This document shows positions 45,508 through 54,207 of a DNA stretch of 64,000 bases, one piece after another (the first letter of the stretch is position 1; every line of letters begins with the position of its first letter). The stretch covers positions 1,191,118 through 1,255,117 of the forward strand of contig CP073341.1 in the NCBI GenBank assembly GCA_018141785.1, given 5' to 3'. Both the position numbers and the translations under genes were made by a program. The notes beneath the pieces were generated by a model. The model worked only from the letters and a program-made list of their open reading frames with translations, ran no database searches and was not told the origin of the DNA. The DNA is from Candidatus Paraprochloron terpiosi LD05. Its GTDB lineage: Bacteria > Cyanobacteriota > Cyanobacteriia > Cyanobacteriales > Prochloraceae.

Positions 45508-46665
45508 ATGCAGAAAATTCAACGGCATCTCAAATTCCTAGTAGCAGTCATGGTATGCACCTTGATGCTCTGGAACCCCATCGCCAACGCTTGTACCGGG
45601 ATTATGCTCCACAATAAAGACGGCACGACTGTGCATGGCCGCACCGGCGAATTCGGGTACTTCCTGGATACTGATGTTGCGGTTGTTCCAAGGAACTACG
45701 AATTCACTGGCGAAACGCCGGAAGGCGACGGACTCAAGTTTAAAACCAAGTACGCTTCGGTGGGCGTGATTGCATTTGACGTACTGGGTTATTTGGACGG
45801 CATGAATGAAGAAGGTCTGGGATTCGGAGCATTCTGGTTCCCCACATTCGCAGAATACGCAACCCTTACCCCTGAGAATATCAAAAAGGCAGTGTCCCCG
45901 TCACAGTTTGGCAACTGGATATTGGGCCAATTTTCCAACATTGATGAAGTAAAAGCTGCCATCGAAAATGGCGACATAGTCATTTCGCCTACTCCGGCAG
46001 AAGGATTCGGTGAAGATCCTCCTCCATTTCACTATGTCGTCTACGACAAGTCTTGCAACGGTCTGCCTGCCGACAATACAACTGAAACGTGTATCAACAG
46101 TATCGTCATTGAGCCCCTAAATGGGGAATTAGTTGTGCACGACAATCCACTAGGTGTGATGACCAATTCGCCGACTTTCGATTGGCATATGACCAATCTG
46201 CGCAACTATATTACCCTCGATCCCCGAAACGTTCCGTCGATTACCGTTAATAATCAGGTGTTCGAGCAATTGGGACAGGGCAACGGAATGCTGGGTTTGC
46301 CCGGTGATATTACGCCACCTTCCCGTTTCACCAGGGCAGCAGTCTTTAGTGCAACTGCGGTGCCCTCCGAGAACGCCGATGACGGTATTAAGCAGGTATT
46401 TCATATCCTCAACAATTTCGACATTCCAGTAGGTGTTGCCCGGGAAGTAAACGAAGAAACCGGTCAGTTGCTAACGAACTACACCATCATAACCGGAGCG
46501 AGGGATCCACAGAATTTGCGCTACTACTACAAGACTTATGAGGACCAGACTCTTCGAATGGTAGACCTGAATAAGTTCGACATGGATGCCCAGGTGGTCA
46601 AACAGCTCAAGACAGATACTGACCAACCCATTGTAGACATGAGTGATAAGCTCAAGGAAAGATAG
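45508..46665 (+). CDS. Linear amide C-N hydrolase, choloylglycine hydrolase (Ntn) family
   Basis: 385 residues. A signal peptide (LKFLVAVMVCTLMLWNPIAN) ends at AC-TG, so cleavage would expose Cys as the N-terminal nucleophile in CTGIMLHNKDGTTVHGRTGE, the Ntn-hydrolase start. NPLGVMTNSPTFDWHMTNL and SRFTRAAVFSATA carry the family Asn and Arg. Members hydrolyse bile salts, penicillin V or acyl-homoserine lactones. In a cyanobacterium the substrate could be a quorum signal or another amide, but this is not shown. Local GC content looks higher than in neighbouring genes, so a later arrival by transfer is possible. Confidence 0.88.
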   Translation: MQKIQRHLKFLVAVMVCTLMLWNPIANACTGIMLHNKDGTTVHGRTGEFGYFLDTDVAVVPRNYEFTGETPEGDGLKFKTKYASVGVIAFDVLGYLDGMNEEGLGFGAFWFPTFAEYATLTPENIKKAVSPSQFGNWILGQFSNIDEVKAAIENGDIVISPTPAEGFGEDPPPFHYVVYDKSCNGLPADNTTETCINSIVIEPLNGELVVHDNPLGVMTNSPTFDWHMTNLRNYITLDPRNVPSITVNNQVFEQLGQGNGMLGLPGDITPPSRFTRAAVFSATAVPSENADDGIKQVFHILNNFDIPVGVAREVNEETGQLLTNYTIITGARDPQNLRYYYKTYEDQTLRMVDLNKFDMDAQVVKQLKTDTDQPIVDMSDKLKER

Positions 46666-46921
46666 GTACCAAGCAAATAACAGAGACAGTGCGATTTTAA
46701 TCGCCGTAAGTTGGGTTAGTGGCGCTAACTTTTGGGTACAATCTCACAATTTATGCTCCACTTAACCCAACATTTATAAACCAAAGACTCTCGTATATTT
46801 TCGAGAACATATGCGCAAAGGGGAAGAATTTAGCTATGATATTGATAAGGAAGAAATGGGGAATCCTTAATTAACCGAGATAATCGCCGCTGGCCCAGAC
46901 TTTAACAATTAATACTTAATA
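46666..46921. other. Intergenic stretch with a possible small relic
   Basis: The plus strand reads KTLVYFREHMRKGEEFSYDI then DKEEMG-N-P-stop at about 46785-46870, with no start codon in a clean context and no recognised family. It may be a fragment of a dead gene. Nothing else is recognised. Confidence 0.3.
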
Positions 46922-47623
46922 ATGTTTGAATATAGGTTTTTACTTCAAGCCATAAATTTTTTATTTATAAAAAATTTACTATATATAGCGACGGCTGCCT
47001 CTCTCCTCTGTGGTGGCCCAGCTTATGGTCTACGAAGCATAGTAAACAGACGTAACAATAGCTTTATTTCGTTAGTTCAAGGTGAGATTCTTCAGCAAAA
47101 TTTAGTAAGCTTAAACTATCCATTTGACTCTGTAGCCCCCTTAGGCGAAGAGGCACTCACAAGTAACTTGGAATGGAGAGTTAGGGGGACATTGAGTGAA
47201 GGAATGAGAGTCAATCCAGTCTTAATTTTTGATTTTGGAACAAACAACATCAACATCGACAGAATATACATTTGGAATGGTTTGGGGAATGCCGGCCTAA
47301 ATGATTTTGCCTTATTCGCCGATGACAATCTTAATCTTAATGATGGCTTTACTACTCTAGGAACATACAACGTAACTCAACAAGCTGAAACTATTTCAAG
47401 CTTACAACCAGAGGTGTTCAATTTCGAGGATACTAGATCTAAATATCGATATTTTTACCTAAGCATTAACAGTAATCATGGTAATCCCGACTACACAGCT
47501 CTTCACGAAATAGCCTTTGAACAAGTACCTTTTGAATTTAGTCTCATACCAGGAATTGCTTTCATACTAGGAGCAGGAGGTATCAACTACTTCCAGAGGA
47601 AAGGAAAAAAGGGCCAAAAATGA
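46922..47623 (+). CDS. Exported protein with PFEF/PEP-CTERM-like sorting signal
   Basis: 233 residues. The N-terminal hydrophobic segment (LLYIATAASLLCGGPAYG) is a signal peptide. The middle part (VNPVLIFDFGTNNINIDRIY, IWNGLGNAGLNDFALFADDN) resembles discoidin-like beta-sandwich proteins. The end VPFEFSLIPGIAFILGAGG followed by a basic tail (NYFQRKGKKGQK) is a PEP-CTERM-type sorting signal, of the PFEF variant seen in cyanobacteria. Such proteins are processed by exosortase and moved outside the cell. The exact role is unknown. Confidence 0.65.
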   Translation: MFEYRFLLQAINFLFIKNLLYIATAASLLCGGPAYGLRSIVNRRNNSFISLVQGEILQQNLVSLNYPFDSVAPLGEEALTSNLEWRVRGTLSEGMRVNPVLIFDFGTNNINIDRIYIWNGLGNAGLNDFALFADDNLNLNDGFTTLGTYNVTQQAETISSLQPEVFNFEDTRSKYRYFYLSINSNHGNPDYTALHEIAFEQVPFEFSLIPGIAFILGAGGINYFQRKGKKGQK

Positions 47624-47717
47624 TGATGGACTGCAAGAGCACTAATCTAATGAGAAAGTGACAAATGTTTCCTTACAAGCACCAAAAGATGTCTCCGTGG
47701 ATTCAGCCTACCCCTAC

Positions 47718-48659
47718 TCACCATTTTTCCACTGTGGGTTTATAGAACCAACTTTCCAGCTTTGCTTCATCAACATACCCTTTCAATTCCGGATCGGGCC
47801 AAATATGCAGCTTATCAAGGATACCCAGCTCTTGAGCAGCAGTTTCCATATCTTCCCATTGTCGCACAAAAGATTCTGCCCAGGATTTCTTAGTCATTAT
47901 TTCCCGGGTAAAATCCAAACCAGCAGCTATCATCCTTTTCCCATTACTACCACGGGCATTAATGGGTTCCCAAAAGATAACCTCTGGTGATAACTGACAA
48001 ATTTTCTCCAAATGTGCTTTCAAATCATCTTTAGTCATAGTGGGAGGTGTAGGTGCCATGGCTATATACAATCTGCACCCCGCTTTATAACCCTTGAGTA
48101 AAGCTTGATAACGTTTTGTGGGTGGTGGTGCTTGGGGTTCAATTTGATAACTGGAGCGATCGTCTAAATTAGGCAAACTCATGCCCACAATAACGTTGTC
48201 GCACTTGAGAACATCCAAATCCTTCACCCACGATAACCCACGAGTCAGAATTCTCACTTTTTTCTTGTGGTTGGTCAGAATTTCCACAATTTTGCGAGTG
48301 ATACGAGCAGTCTCTTGATTTTGATAAGGATCAGTACCGGAACAGAGTAAAACCACCCCTCTACCTGCTTCTGTCTCCACCCAAGTTCTTTTTCGTTCCA
48401 GGATTGTTGCCAATTTTTCGGGAATTTCTTCGCGGACAAAGAGGTATTTTCCCCAGTCCATTTGCGGATTATTTACTCCTTTATCCTTTAATTGCCCTTG
48501 TTTGGTCCGAATTGCCGGAGTAGAAGGAACGTAACAAAATGTGCATCCATGTAGGCAGCCAGATGCTACGTTGATGACATAATCACACAAGCCTTTTTTC
48601 CTTAAAGCACTTCTTTGGAGGGGATTAACTATTTGCTCTGTACCTTTAACAATAGACAT
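47718..48659 (-). CDS. Radical SAM protein of the spore photoproduct lyase-like group
   Basis: 313 residues. NVASGCLHGCTFCYVPSTPA holds the CxxxCxxC motif that binds the 4Fe-4S cluster. VVLLCSGTDPYQNQETARIT, VRILTRGLSWVKDLDVL and VIVGMSLPNLDDRSSYQIEP follow the barrel of SPL-like radical SAM enzymes. True spore photolyase repairs thymine photoproducts, but cyanobacteria do not make spores and this protein lacks obvious extra features of SPL. It sits 32 bp downstream of a TcmP family gene on the same strand. TcmP proteins were named as partners of this type of three-cysteine protein. Confidence 0.78.
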   Translation of the reverse strand: MSIVKGTEQIVNPLQRSALRKKGLCDYVINVASGCLHGCTFCYVPSTPAIRTKQGQLKDKGVNNPQMDWGKYLFVREEIPEKLATILERKRTWVETEAGRGVVLLCSGTDPYQNQETARITRKIVEILTNHKKKVRILTRGLSWVKDLDVLKCDNVIVGMSLPNLDDRSSYQIEPQAPPPTKRYQALLKGYKAGCRLYIAMAPTPPTMTKDDLKAHLEKICQLSPEVIFWEPINARGSNGKRMIAAGLDFTREIMTKKSWAESFVRQWEDMETAAQELGILDKLHIWPDPELKGYVDEAKLESWFYKPTVEKW

Positions 48660-48691
48660 GGATGAAACCTCCCTGGGATTTTATTCCCCAA

Positions 48692-49966
48692 TCAAAAAAG
48701 ACGTAATTGCTTATAATCTGGTAGTTTAATTATATCATTATTTTGTAAATTTTCTGCTTCGGTTCTTTTTCCTTTTCTTACAACCCATATTTCACCGCTC
48801 TCCCTTAATCTCTTGATACATTGCTCGTAATGTTCTACACTAGCAGGGTTTAGCTCCATAGTTTTATCACGCAGTTCTTTGTATGTAATACCATCTTCAT
48901 CAATTAAGTGGCGCAATTGTTCCTCTAACTTCTCTAAGCAGTATTCATCGTTATCCTGAGTAATGTCGAATTTGAGAGTCATTTGATTTTCTTCATAAAA
49001 ATTAACGGTCTTAAAACCATAACCATGAACTTCAAAATAATATTGTGATTGTAAATTATTGATTTGCCAAAAACTTTCTTTCATGACTTCTAGAGCGCGA
49101 TGGTTTTTGGACATGTGAATTAAATAATAAAGCGCCCTGTAGTCATATTTATTCCCAATCATTGAGAAAGTAATGACTCGCTTTGCATTACCTTTGTCTC
49201 TAAATAAACGCATAGATTCATTTCTCAGGTAACATTGTCGAGGGATTTCATTCAAACCATTTAATTCGTCTAAGTTATAGTAACCATCTGCTTCTAGCAC
49301 ATCTTGAAATGCAGATTGCAGCTTTCCATATCTTTCCTTGACAAACCTCCAAATCCAGTCTATCATAAATGTATACAATATTTCCACTTTACGCAGAGAG
49401 TTGATTTTTCTAATGCTCGCCATGGAAACATCTGTCCAACCAAATGGATCTAAGAGAAAAAACACATGTCCTTTCCGCTTTTTTGCTACATTAATACAAT
49501 AATCTACCCTATCTTCAAATTTACCTTGTCGAAATTCACACCTTTCCGAGAGACAGCCCTTTTCACCTGGTAATTTATGCTCTTTTTCATCCGTCAACTC
49601 TTCCAAACCAGCTTGCGCCATGGCATAATCTTGAAGACAATTTAAATGTTTGTGTTTCTCGTCGATGAAAATAAATTGCACATCTAAGGGATAAGCTCTC
49701 TTTGCCTGGCGATATCCTTCGCGAACGGCTTTAATCATTCTCAGAGGAGAACCTTCCCACAAAGAATCCCCATGGCGATACATTCCCCCGCCGGAAAATC
49801 CATCAATAAAGGTAAATTTGGTAACTCCATATTTACCCGTACCGTAAAGAGTTCTAATGAGATTAGTAATATATTCCTGGATAATTTGGTGTTTTGCTTG
49901 AGTATGAGGCTCTATATTGGGCAAATCATTGCCATCATCACTCCATTTTGCTTTGTTGCTACTCAT
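48692..49966 (-). CDS. Three-Cys-motif partner protein TcmP-like
   Basis: 424 residues from the ATG at 49966, chosen because CCAGGAGGATTTAC stands upstream; the frame is open further back to 50017. FTFIDGFSGGGMY near residue 50, VQFIFIDEKHKHLN near residue 100 and VFFLLDPFGWTDV near residue 175 are the TcmP landmarks and look like a Rossmann-type methyltransferase or nuclease fold. A C-terminal winged-helix-like region (ITYKELRDKTMELNPASVEH) is present. The gene is next to the radical SAM protein that carries the three-cysteine motif. The biochemical role of the pair is not established to my knowledge. Confidence 0.7.
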   Translation of the reverse strand: MSSNKAKWSDDGNDLPNIEPHTQAKHQIIQEYITNLIRTLYGTGKYGVTKFTFIDGFSGGGMYRHGDSLWEGSPLRMIKAVREGYRQAKRAYPLDVQFIFIDEKHKHLNCLQDYAMAQAGLEELTDEKEHKLPGEKGCLSERCEFRQGKFEDRVDYCINVAKKRKGHVFFLLDPFGWTDVSMASIRKINSLRKVEILYTFMIDWIWRFVKERYGKLQSAFQDVLEADGYYNLDELNGLNEIPRQCYLRNESMRLFRDKGNAKRVITFSMIGNKYDYRALYYLIHMSKNHRALEVMKESFWQINNLQSQYYFEVHGYGFKTVNFYEENQMTLKFDITQDNDEYCLEKLEEQLRHLIDEDGITYKELRDKTMELNPASVEHYEQCIKRLRESGEIWVVRKGKRTEAENLQNNDIIKLPDYKQLRLF

Positions 49967-50087
49967 GTAAATCCTCCTGGGAGCAAAATTAGCAATATTA
50001 TAACAGAAAACAACCAAGAATGTTAAGCTTGAAAGAAGAATAACTGTTATAAAGCCTTTAATATAGAGAAATGTCGCCGATGGCTTT

Positions 50088-50116
50088 GTTGAGTTTTGTC
50101 CCTCAACCCAACCTAC
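50088..50116. repeat. Dispersed GTTGGGTTTCG-family hairpin repeat
   Basis: GTTGAGTTTTGTCCCTCAAC and CCAACCTAC: a copy of the repeat at 7521, here between the TcmP gene and pgi. The left arm has some changes, but the right arm is kept. Confidence 0.6.
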
Positions 50117-50205
50117 TAGCTCTCAATATAGAGAAAAGCTAAAAGCAGAAGAACCCTCCCGTAGCGTAAACTTACCATTATTGAAAAAAAATTTGAGATT
50201 AGCTT

Positions 50206-51795
50206 ATGAACAGCACCGAACTTTGGGAAAGATACCAGCACTGGCTATATTACAACGAGGAACTAGAATTCTACCTAGATGTGAGCCGTATGAGGTTTGA
50301 CGCTGGTTTCGTACATTCCATGAAACCAAAATTGCAGAAAGCCTTCCAAGATATGGCAGCCTTAGAAAGAGGGGCGATCGCCAACCCAGATGAAAACCGC
50401 ATGGTGGGTCATTACTGGCTGCGGAACCCTGACTTGGCACCCACAGAGGAAATAAAACAAGACATCCTGGAAACCCTCCAACAAATCGAAACCTTTACTC
50501 AAAAAGTCCACAGGGGCGAAATTTATCCCCCCGGTGCCAGCAAGTTTACCGATATCCTCTCTATTGGTATTGGTGGTTCAGCCCTCGGTCCCCAATTTGT
50601 AGCCGCAGCCTTAGCTCCCCAGAACCCTCCCCTAGCCCTTCATTTCATCGACAATACAGATCCCACAGGCATCGACAAAACCCTGGCTAACCTAGGCTCA
50701 CGTCTCAATACCACCCTGGTGTTAGTCATCTCCAAGTCTGGGGGCACCCCAGAAACCCGCAATGGCATGGTGGAGGTGAAAACGGCCTTCCAAAACCGGA
50801 ACCTAGACTTTGCAGCCCATACCGTAGCCATTACGGGAAAAGGGAGTAAATTAGAAAACATAGCCAAATCAGAAGGTTGGATAACCACCTTTCCCATGCA
50901 CGACTGGGTGGGAGGGCGCACCTCGGAAATGTCAGCGGTGGGGTTAGTAGCAGCAGCTTTACAAGGAATAGACATCCGCGCCATGGTTACAGGGGCGAAA
51001 ATCATGGATAACGCCACCAGGATACCAGAGCTGAAAAACAATCCCGCCGCCCTGTTAGCCCTAGCTTGGTATTTTGCAGGCAATGGTAAAGGGGAAAAGG
51101 ATATGGTAGTCTTGCCCTATAAAGATAGTTTGCTCCTCTTCAGTCGCTATCTCCAGCAGCTCGTCATGGAATCTTTGGGGAAAGAAAAAGACTTGGATGG
51201 CAATACGGTATATCAAGGTATTGCCGTCTACGGCAACAAAGGCTCCACGGATCAACACGCCTATGTTCAGCAGTTAAGGGAAGGAGTGCCCAACTTCTTC
51301 GCCACCTTCATTGAAGTGTTGCGGGATCGCCAGGGAGACTCCCCAGAAGTAGAACCAGGAGTTACCGCAGGAGATTACCTCTCTGGTTTATTACAGGGAA
51401 CTCGTCAAGCACTGTATGAAAATCAGCGAGATTCCATTACCGTTACCATTAAGGAAGTGAATCCTTATACCGTGGGCTCTTTAATTGCCCTTTACGAAAG
51501 GGCGGTGGGTTTTTATGCTACCCTGGTGAATATCAATGCTTACCATCAACCGGGAGTAGAAGCAGGGAAAAAAGCTGCTGCGTCTGTGTTGGCTCTGCAA
51601 AATCGAGTGATGCAGGTGCTAACTTCAGCCAAAGTTCCCCTATCCTTGTCCGAGTTAGCAGCAAAAGCGGAGAGTTCCGACCAAATCGAAGCAATTTACA
51701 AAATTGTGCGCCATTTGCATAATAATGGACGGGGGGTAATTCTGGAAGGAAATCCTGGTAACCCTGCCAGTTTAAGGATTTCTCGGCTTAATTAG
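50206..51795 (+). CDS. pgi: Glucose-6-phosphate isomerase
   Basis: 529 residues, a normal length for cyanobacteria. [51 protein letters not shown] and [20 protein letters not shown] are family signatures, and [17 protein letters not shown] is near the active-site His. It interconverts glucose-6-phosphate and fructose-6-phosphate in the cytosol, linking glycolysis, the pentose phosphate pathway and glycogen. The frame is intact. It is divergent from the TcmP gene. Confidence 0.97.
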   Translation: MNSTELWERYQHWLYYNEELEFYLDVSRMRFDAGFVHSMKPKLQKAFQDMAALERGAIANPDENRMVGHYWLRNPDLAPTEEIKQDILETLQQIETFTQKVHRGEIYPPGASKFTDILSIGIGGSALGPQFVAAALAPQNPPLALHFIDNTDPTGIDKTLANLGSRLNTTLVLVISKSGGTPETRNGMVEVKTAFQNRNLDFAAHTVAITGKGSKLENIAKSEGWITTFPMHDWVGGRTSEMSAVGLVAAALQGIDIRAMVTGAKIMDNATRIPELKNNPAALLALAWYFAGNGKGEKDMVVLPYKDSLLLFSRYLQQLVMESLGKEKDLDGNTVYQGIAVYGNKGSTDQHAYVQQLREGVPNFFATFIEVLRDRQGDSPEVEPGVTAGDYLSGLLQGTRQALYENQRDSITVTIKEVNPYTVGSLIALYERAVGFYATLVNINAYHQPGVEAGKKAAASVLALQNRVMQVLTSAKVPLSLSELAAKAESSDQIEAIYKIVRHLHNNGRGVILEGNPGNPASLRISRLN

Positions 51796-51909
51796 AGGCG
51801 TGGTGGGTGGTGGGTCATGATTCCACTCGCTGTCGTGGAGAAAATGACCAATCACCCACTACCAAAAGACAAAATATGATACTTAAATAAAGACTGAATA
51901 TCTAAATAT

Positions 51910-52557
51910 ATGTCCCTATTAATCCTGATTGCCGACGACGACCCAGGAATTCGATTAACCCTCAGCGATTACTTGGAAATCTCTGGTTATTCAGTCATCA
52001 CTGCAAATAATGGTACTGAGGCTTTAAATTTACTGGAGACTTACCACCCTCACCTCCTAATTTCCGACATCAAAATGCCGGGAAAAGACGGATACAATCT
52101 GGTGCAACAAATACGCCTTCGTCCCGAATTCCGTCTCTTACCAGTAATTTTCTTGACCCAACGGGATAGTACCTCCGAAAGAATTCGGGGCTATCAAGTA
52201 GGTTGCGATATTTATCTACCCAAACCATTTGAAATGGAGGAACTGGGAGCAATTATTCGCAATCTCCTGGAGCGCTCCCAGGCAATGCAATCTGAGATTC
52301 GCTTTTTGCCAGACCAGTCTACTAACGTAATAGAGTCACAAGAACCACAATTACCTCTTTCCCTTCACCTGACTAATAGGGAAAAAGAAGTTTTAGCCTG
52401 GTTGGTACGGGGTCTTTCCAATGTTGAAATTGGACAGCAATTACATTTGAGTCATCGAACAATTGAAAAGCATGTCAGCAACCTACTCAGAAAAACAGAA
52501 ACGGGCAACCGCATTGAATTAGTCCGCTTTGCCCTAGAAAATAATCTATATTCTTAA
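51910..52557 (+). CDS. Response regulator, NarL/FixJ type (REC plus LuxR HTH)
   Basis: 215 residues. The receiver domain has IADDDPGIRLTLSDYLEISG with the acidic pair, LLISDIKMPGKDGYNLVQQI with the phosphorylated Asp and DIYLPKPFEMEELGAIIRNL with the Lys. The HTH region is LTNREKEVLAWLVRGLSNVE followed by HRTIEKHVSNLLRKT. Such proteins act on DNA when phosphorylated by a histidine kinase. No kinase gene is adjacent. The last residues are near the normal end. Confidence 0.94.
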   Translation: MSLLILIADDDPGIRLTLSDYLEISGYSVITANNGTEALNLLETYHPHLLISDIKMPGKDGYNLVQQIRLRPEFRLLPVIFLTQRDSTSERIRGYQVGCDIYLPKPFEMEELGAIIRNLLERSQAMQSEIRFLPDQSTNVIESQEPQLPLSLHLTNREKEVLAWLVRGLSNVEIGQQLHLSHRTIEKHVSNLLRKTETGNRIELVRFALENNLYS

Positions 52558-52918
52558 GATTACCCCTCCCAATGGAATACTATAGATAGGGAGTTGCTCA
52601 AAAGAGGTAAGGATCCAGAAAGCCAAGTGGATTTACTCTTCTTATTCCCAAGACCTTCCTTGACTACTATATATAAAGAGAGTGCAATATTTAACCTTTT
52701 CAAACCTATCCATCGCTTAAAAAATCTGAGATTAGTATGGCATCATCATCTCAAGGGAATTTATAATGGCTCCAAGTAAGCATATTACGAGCTGTTTTTT
52801 CAAGGCTTTTGACTCGTTCTCATAGCTCCATCATAGCCTAGATTCAAGCCGATAGCTATGGTAACGACCTCTTTCGTTACAAATCTATAAAATATTATCC
52901 CTACCATTACACCCCTCA
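52558..52918. other. Intergenic gap between convergent genes
   Basis: AT-rich sequence with a GTAACGA, six-base loop, TCGTTAC hairpin at 52861-52880. It lacks a clear T-tract on either strand, so a terminator call is weak. No ORF with coding pattern is present. Confidence 0.4.
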
Positions 52919-53938
52919 CTACAACCAGCTTTTGAGACGACTAGCAACTTGGGGACGACGCAATTTGCGCATGGCAGTGGTTTGAATCTGACGTACTCGT
53001 TCCTGGGAAAGATTTAACATACTCCCCACTTCGTGGAGGGTCAAAGTGTTACTAGTACCCAAACCATAGCGCAAAGAAATCACATCTTTTTCTCGTTTCG
53101 TAAGTACGTCCCTTAACACCTCCCCAATTTCTTGCCGCATTGTTGCTTCATTCATTTGCTCTTCTGGAGTCGCCAGTTCAGTATCTTCGAGCAAATCCAC
53201 CAATTCCGTGTCTTCTCCCTTTCCTACCCTATGGTTGAGAGAAAGGGATTGGTATTGCAATTGAAATAACTGCCGTAAGTGGGTAGAATCAGTCTCCAAT
53301 TCCAGAGTCAATTCCTCTTCATTGGGATTACGCTGGAGTTGTTGCCTCATTTGGCGCTGGACTTTTTTCAGTTTGTTCAGTTTTTCGACAATATGAATCG
53401 GTAAGCGAATGGTACGAGCATCGTTGGCGATGGTGCGGGTAATGGCTTGACGAATCCACCAATAAGCATAGGTGGAGAACTTACACCTTTTCTCGGGGTC
53501 AAATTTTTCTGCGGCGCGATTTAAGCCGATGGCCCCTTCTTGAATCAAATCTAAGAAAGGAACCCCTCGGTTGAGGTACCGTTTGGCAATAGAAACCACT
53601 AACCTTAGGTTAGAGCGAATCATTTTCCGTTTCGCCACCCGACCGCGATAGAGCTGATTTTCCAGCTGACGAGAGCTTGTCAACTCCATAGCTGCTGCTA
53701 ATTCTACCTTTGTTGGCTCTCGAGACAATTCTTCTTTCAGTTCCCGTTGTTTTTCTTCTGCGGCTACCAAAAACTTGACGTCATGAGCTAATTGGATTTC
53801 CTCTTCTGCTGAAAGCAGGGGATAACGAGTCATTTCTTTAAAGAAAGCGCCGATAGTATCGTCACCCTTTTTTCTACCGTATCCCGAGGGGGGAGGAAGG
53901 TTAAGCTTATTGTCTTGTTCTGTATTCGTGATGTTCAT
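52919..53938 (-). CDS. Group 2 RNA polymerase sigma-70 factor
   Basis: 339 residues from the ATG at 53938, which follows GGGAGTTGCTC; an upstream in-frame ATG at 53968 is possible. Region 1.2 is DDTIGAFFKEMTRYPLLSAE, region 2 is NLRLVVSIAKRYLNRGVPFL and YAYWWIRQAITRTIANDART, and region 4 is VISLRYGLGTSNTLTLHEVG followed by RVRQIQTTAMRKLRR. This lacks the long region 1.1 of the primary sigma, so it is a group 2 factor such as SigB to SigE. It helps RNA polymerase use non-essential promoters under stress or in darkness. Confidence 0.93.
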   Translation of the reverse strand: MNITNTEQDNKLNLPPPSGYGRKKGDDTIGAFFKEMTRYPLLSAEEEIQLAHDVKFLVAAEEKQRELKEELSREPTKVELAAAMELTSSRQLENQLYRGRVAKRKMIRSNLRLVVSIAKRYLNRGVPFLDLIQEGAIGLNRAAEKFDPEKRCKFSTYAYWWIRQAITRTIANDARTIRLPIHIVEKLNKLKKVQRQMRQQLQRNPNEEELTLELETDSTHLRQLFQLQYQSLSLNHRVGKGEDTELVDLLEDTELATPEEQMNEATMRQEIGEVLRDVLTKREKDVISLRYGLGTSNTLTLHEVGSMLNLSQERVRQIQTTAMRKLRRPQVASRLKSWL

Positions 53939-54207
53939 GAGCAACTCCCTTCGTTGGAAACCCCGCATCTAGCGACGCATTCGTGGGTGTCGTGACTCAA
54001 AAAACGTAGTCGCTCGTTGCGACTTAGACTGGTCAGCTACCTAAAGATTTGAGGCTCTCCAGCAACGGAAGCTCATTACGCGGGGTGCTGACATCTAAGG
54101 TATTAGGTGAGATTTTCACTACTATTGGTTTAGCATATTTGGAGATATTGTGTGCTGTCCCCTGAGAATAACCTGCAAGTTGTAACAACGATTACTATTA
54201 TTATATT

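Noticed and set aside
52861-52880. Terminator for the sigma factor gene
   Set aside because: A 7-bp hairpin is present but no T-tract follows on the relevant strand.
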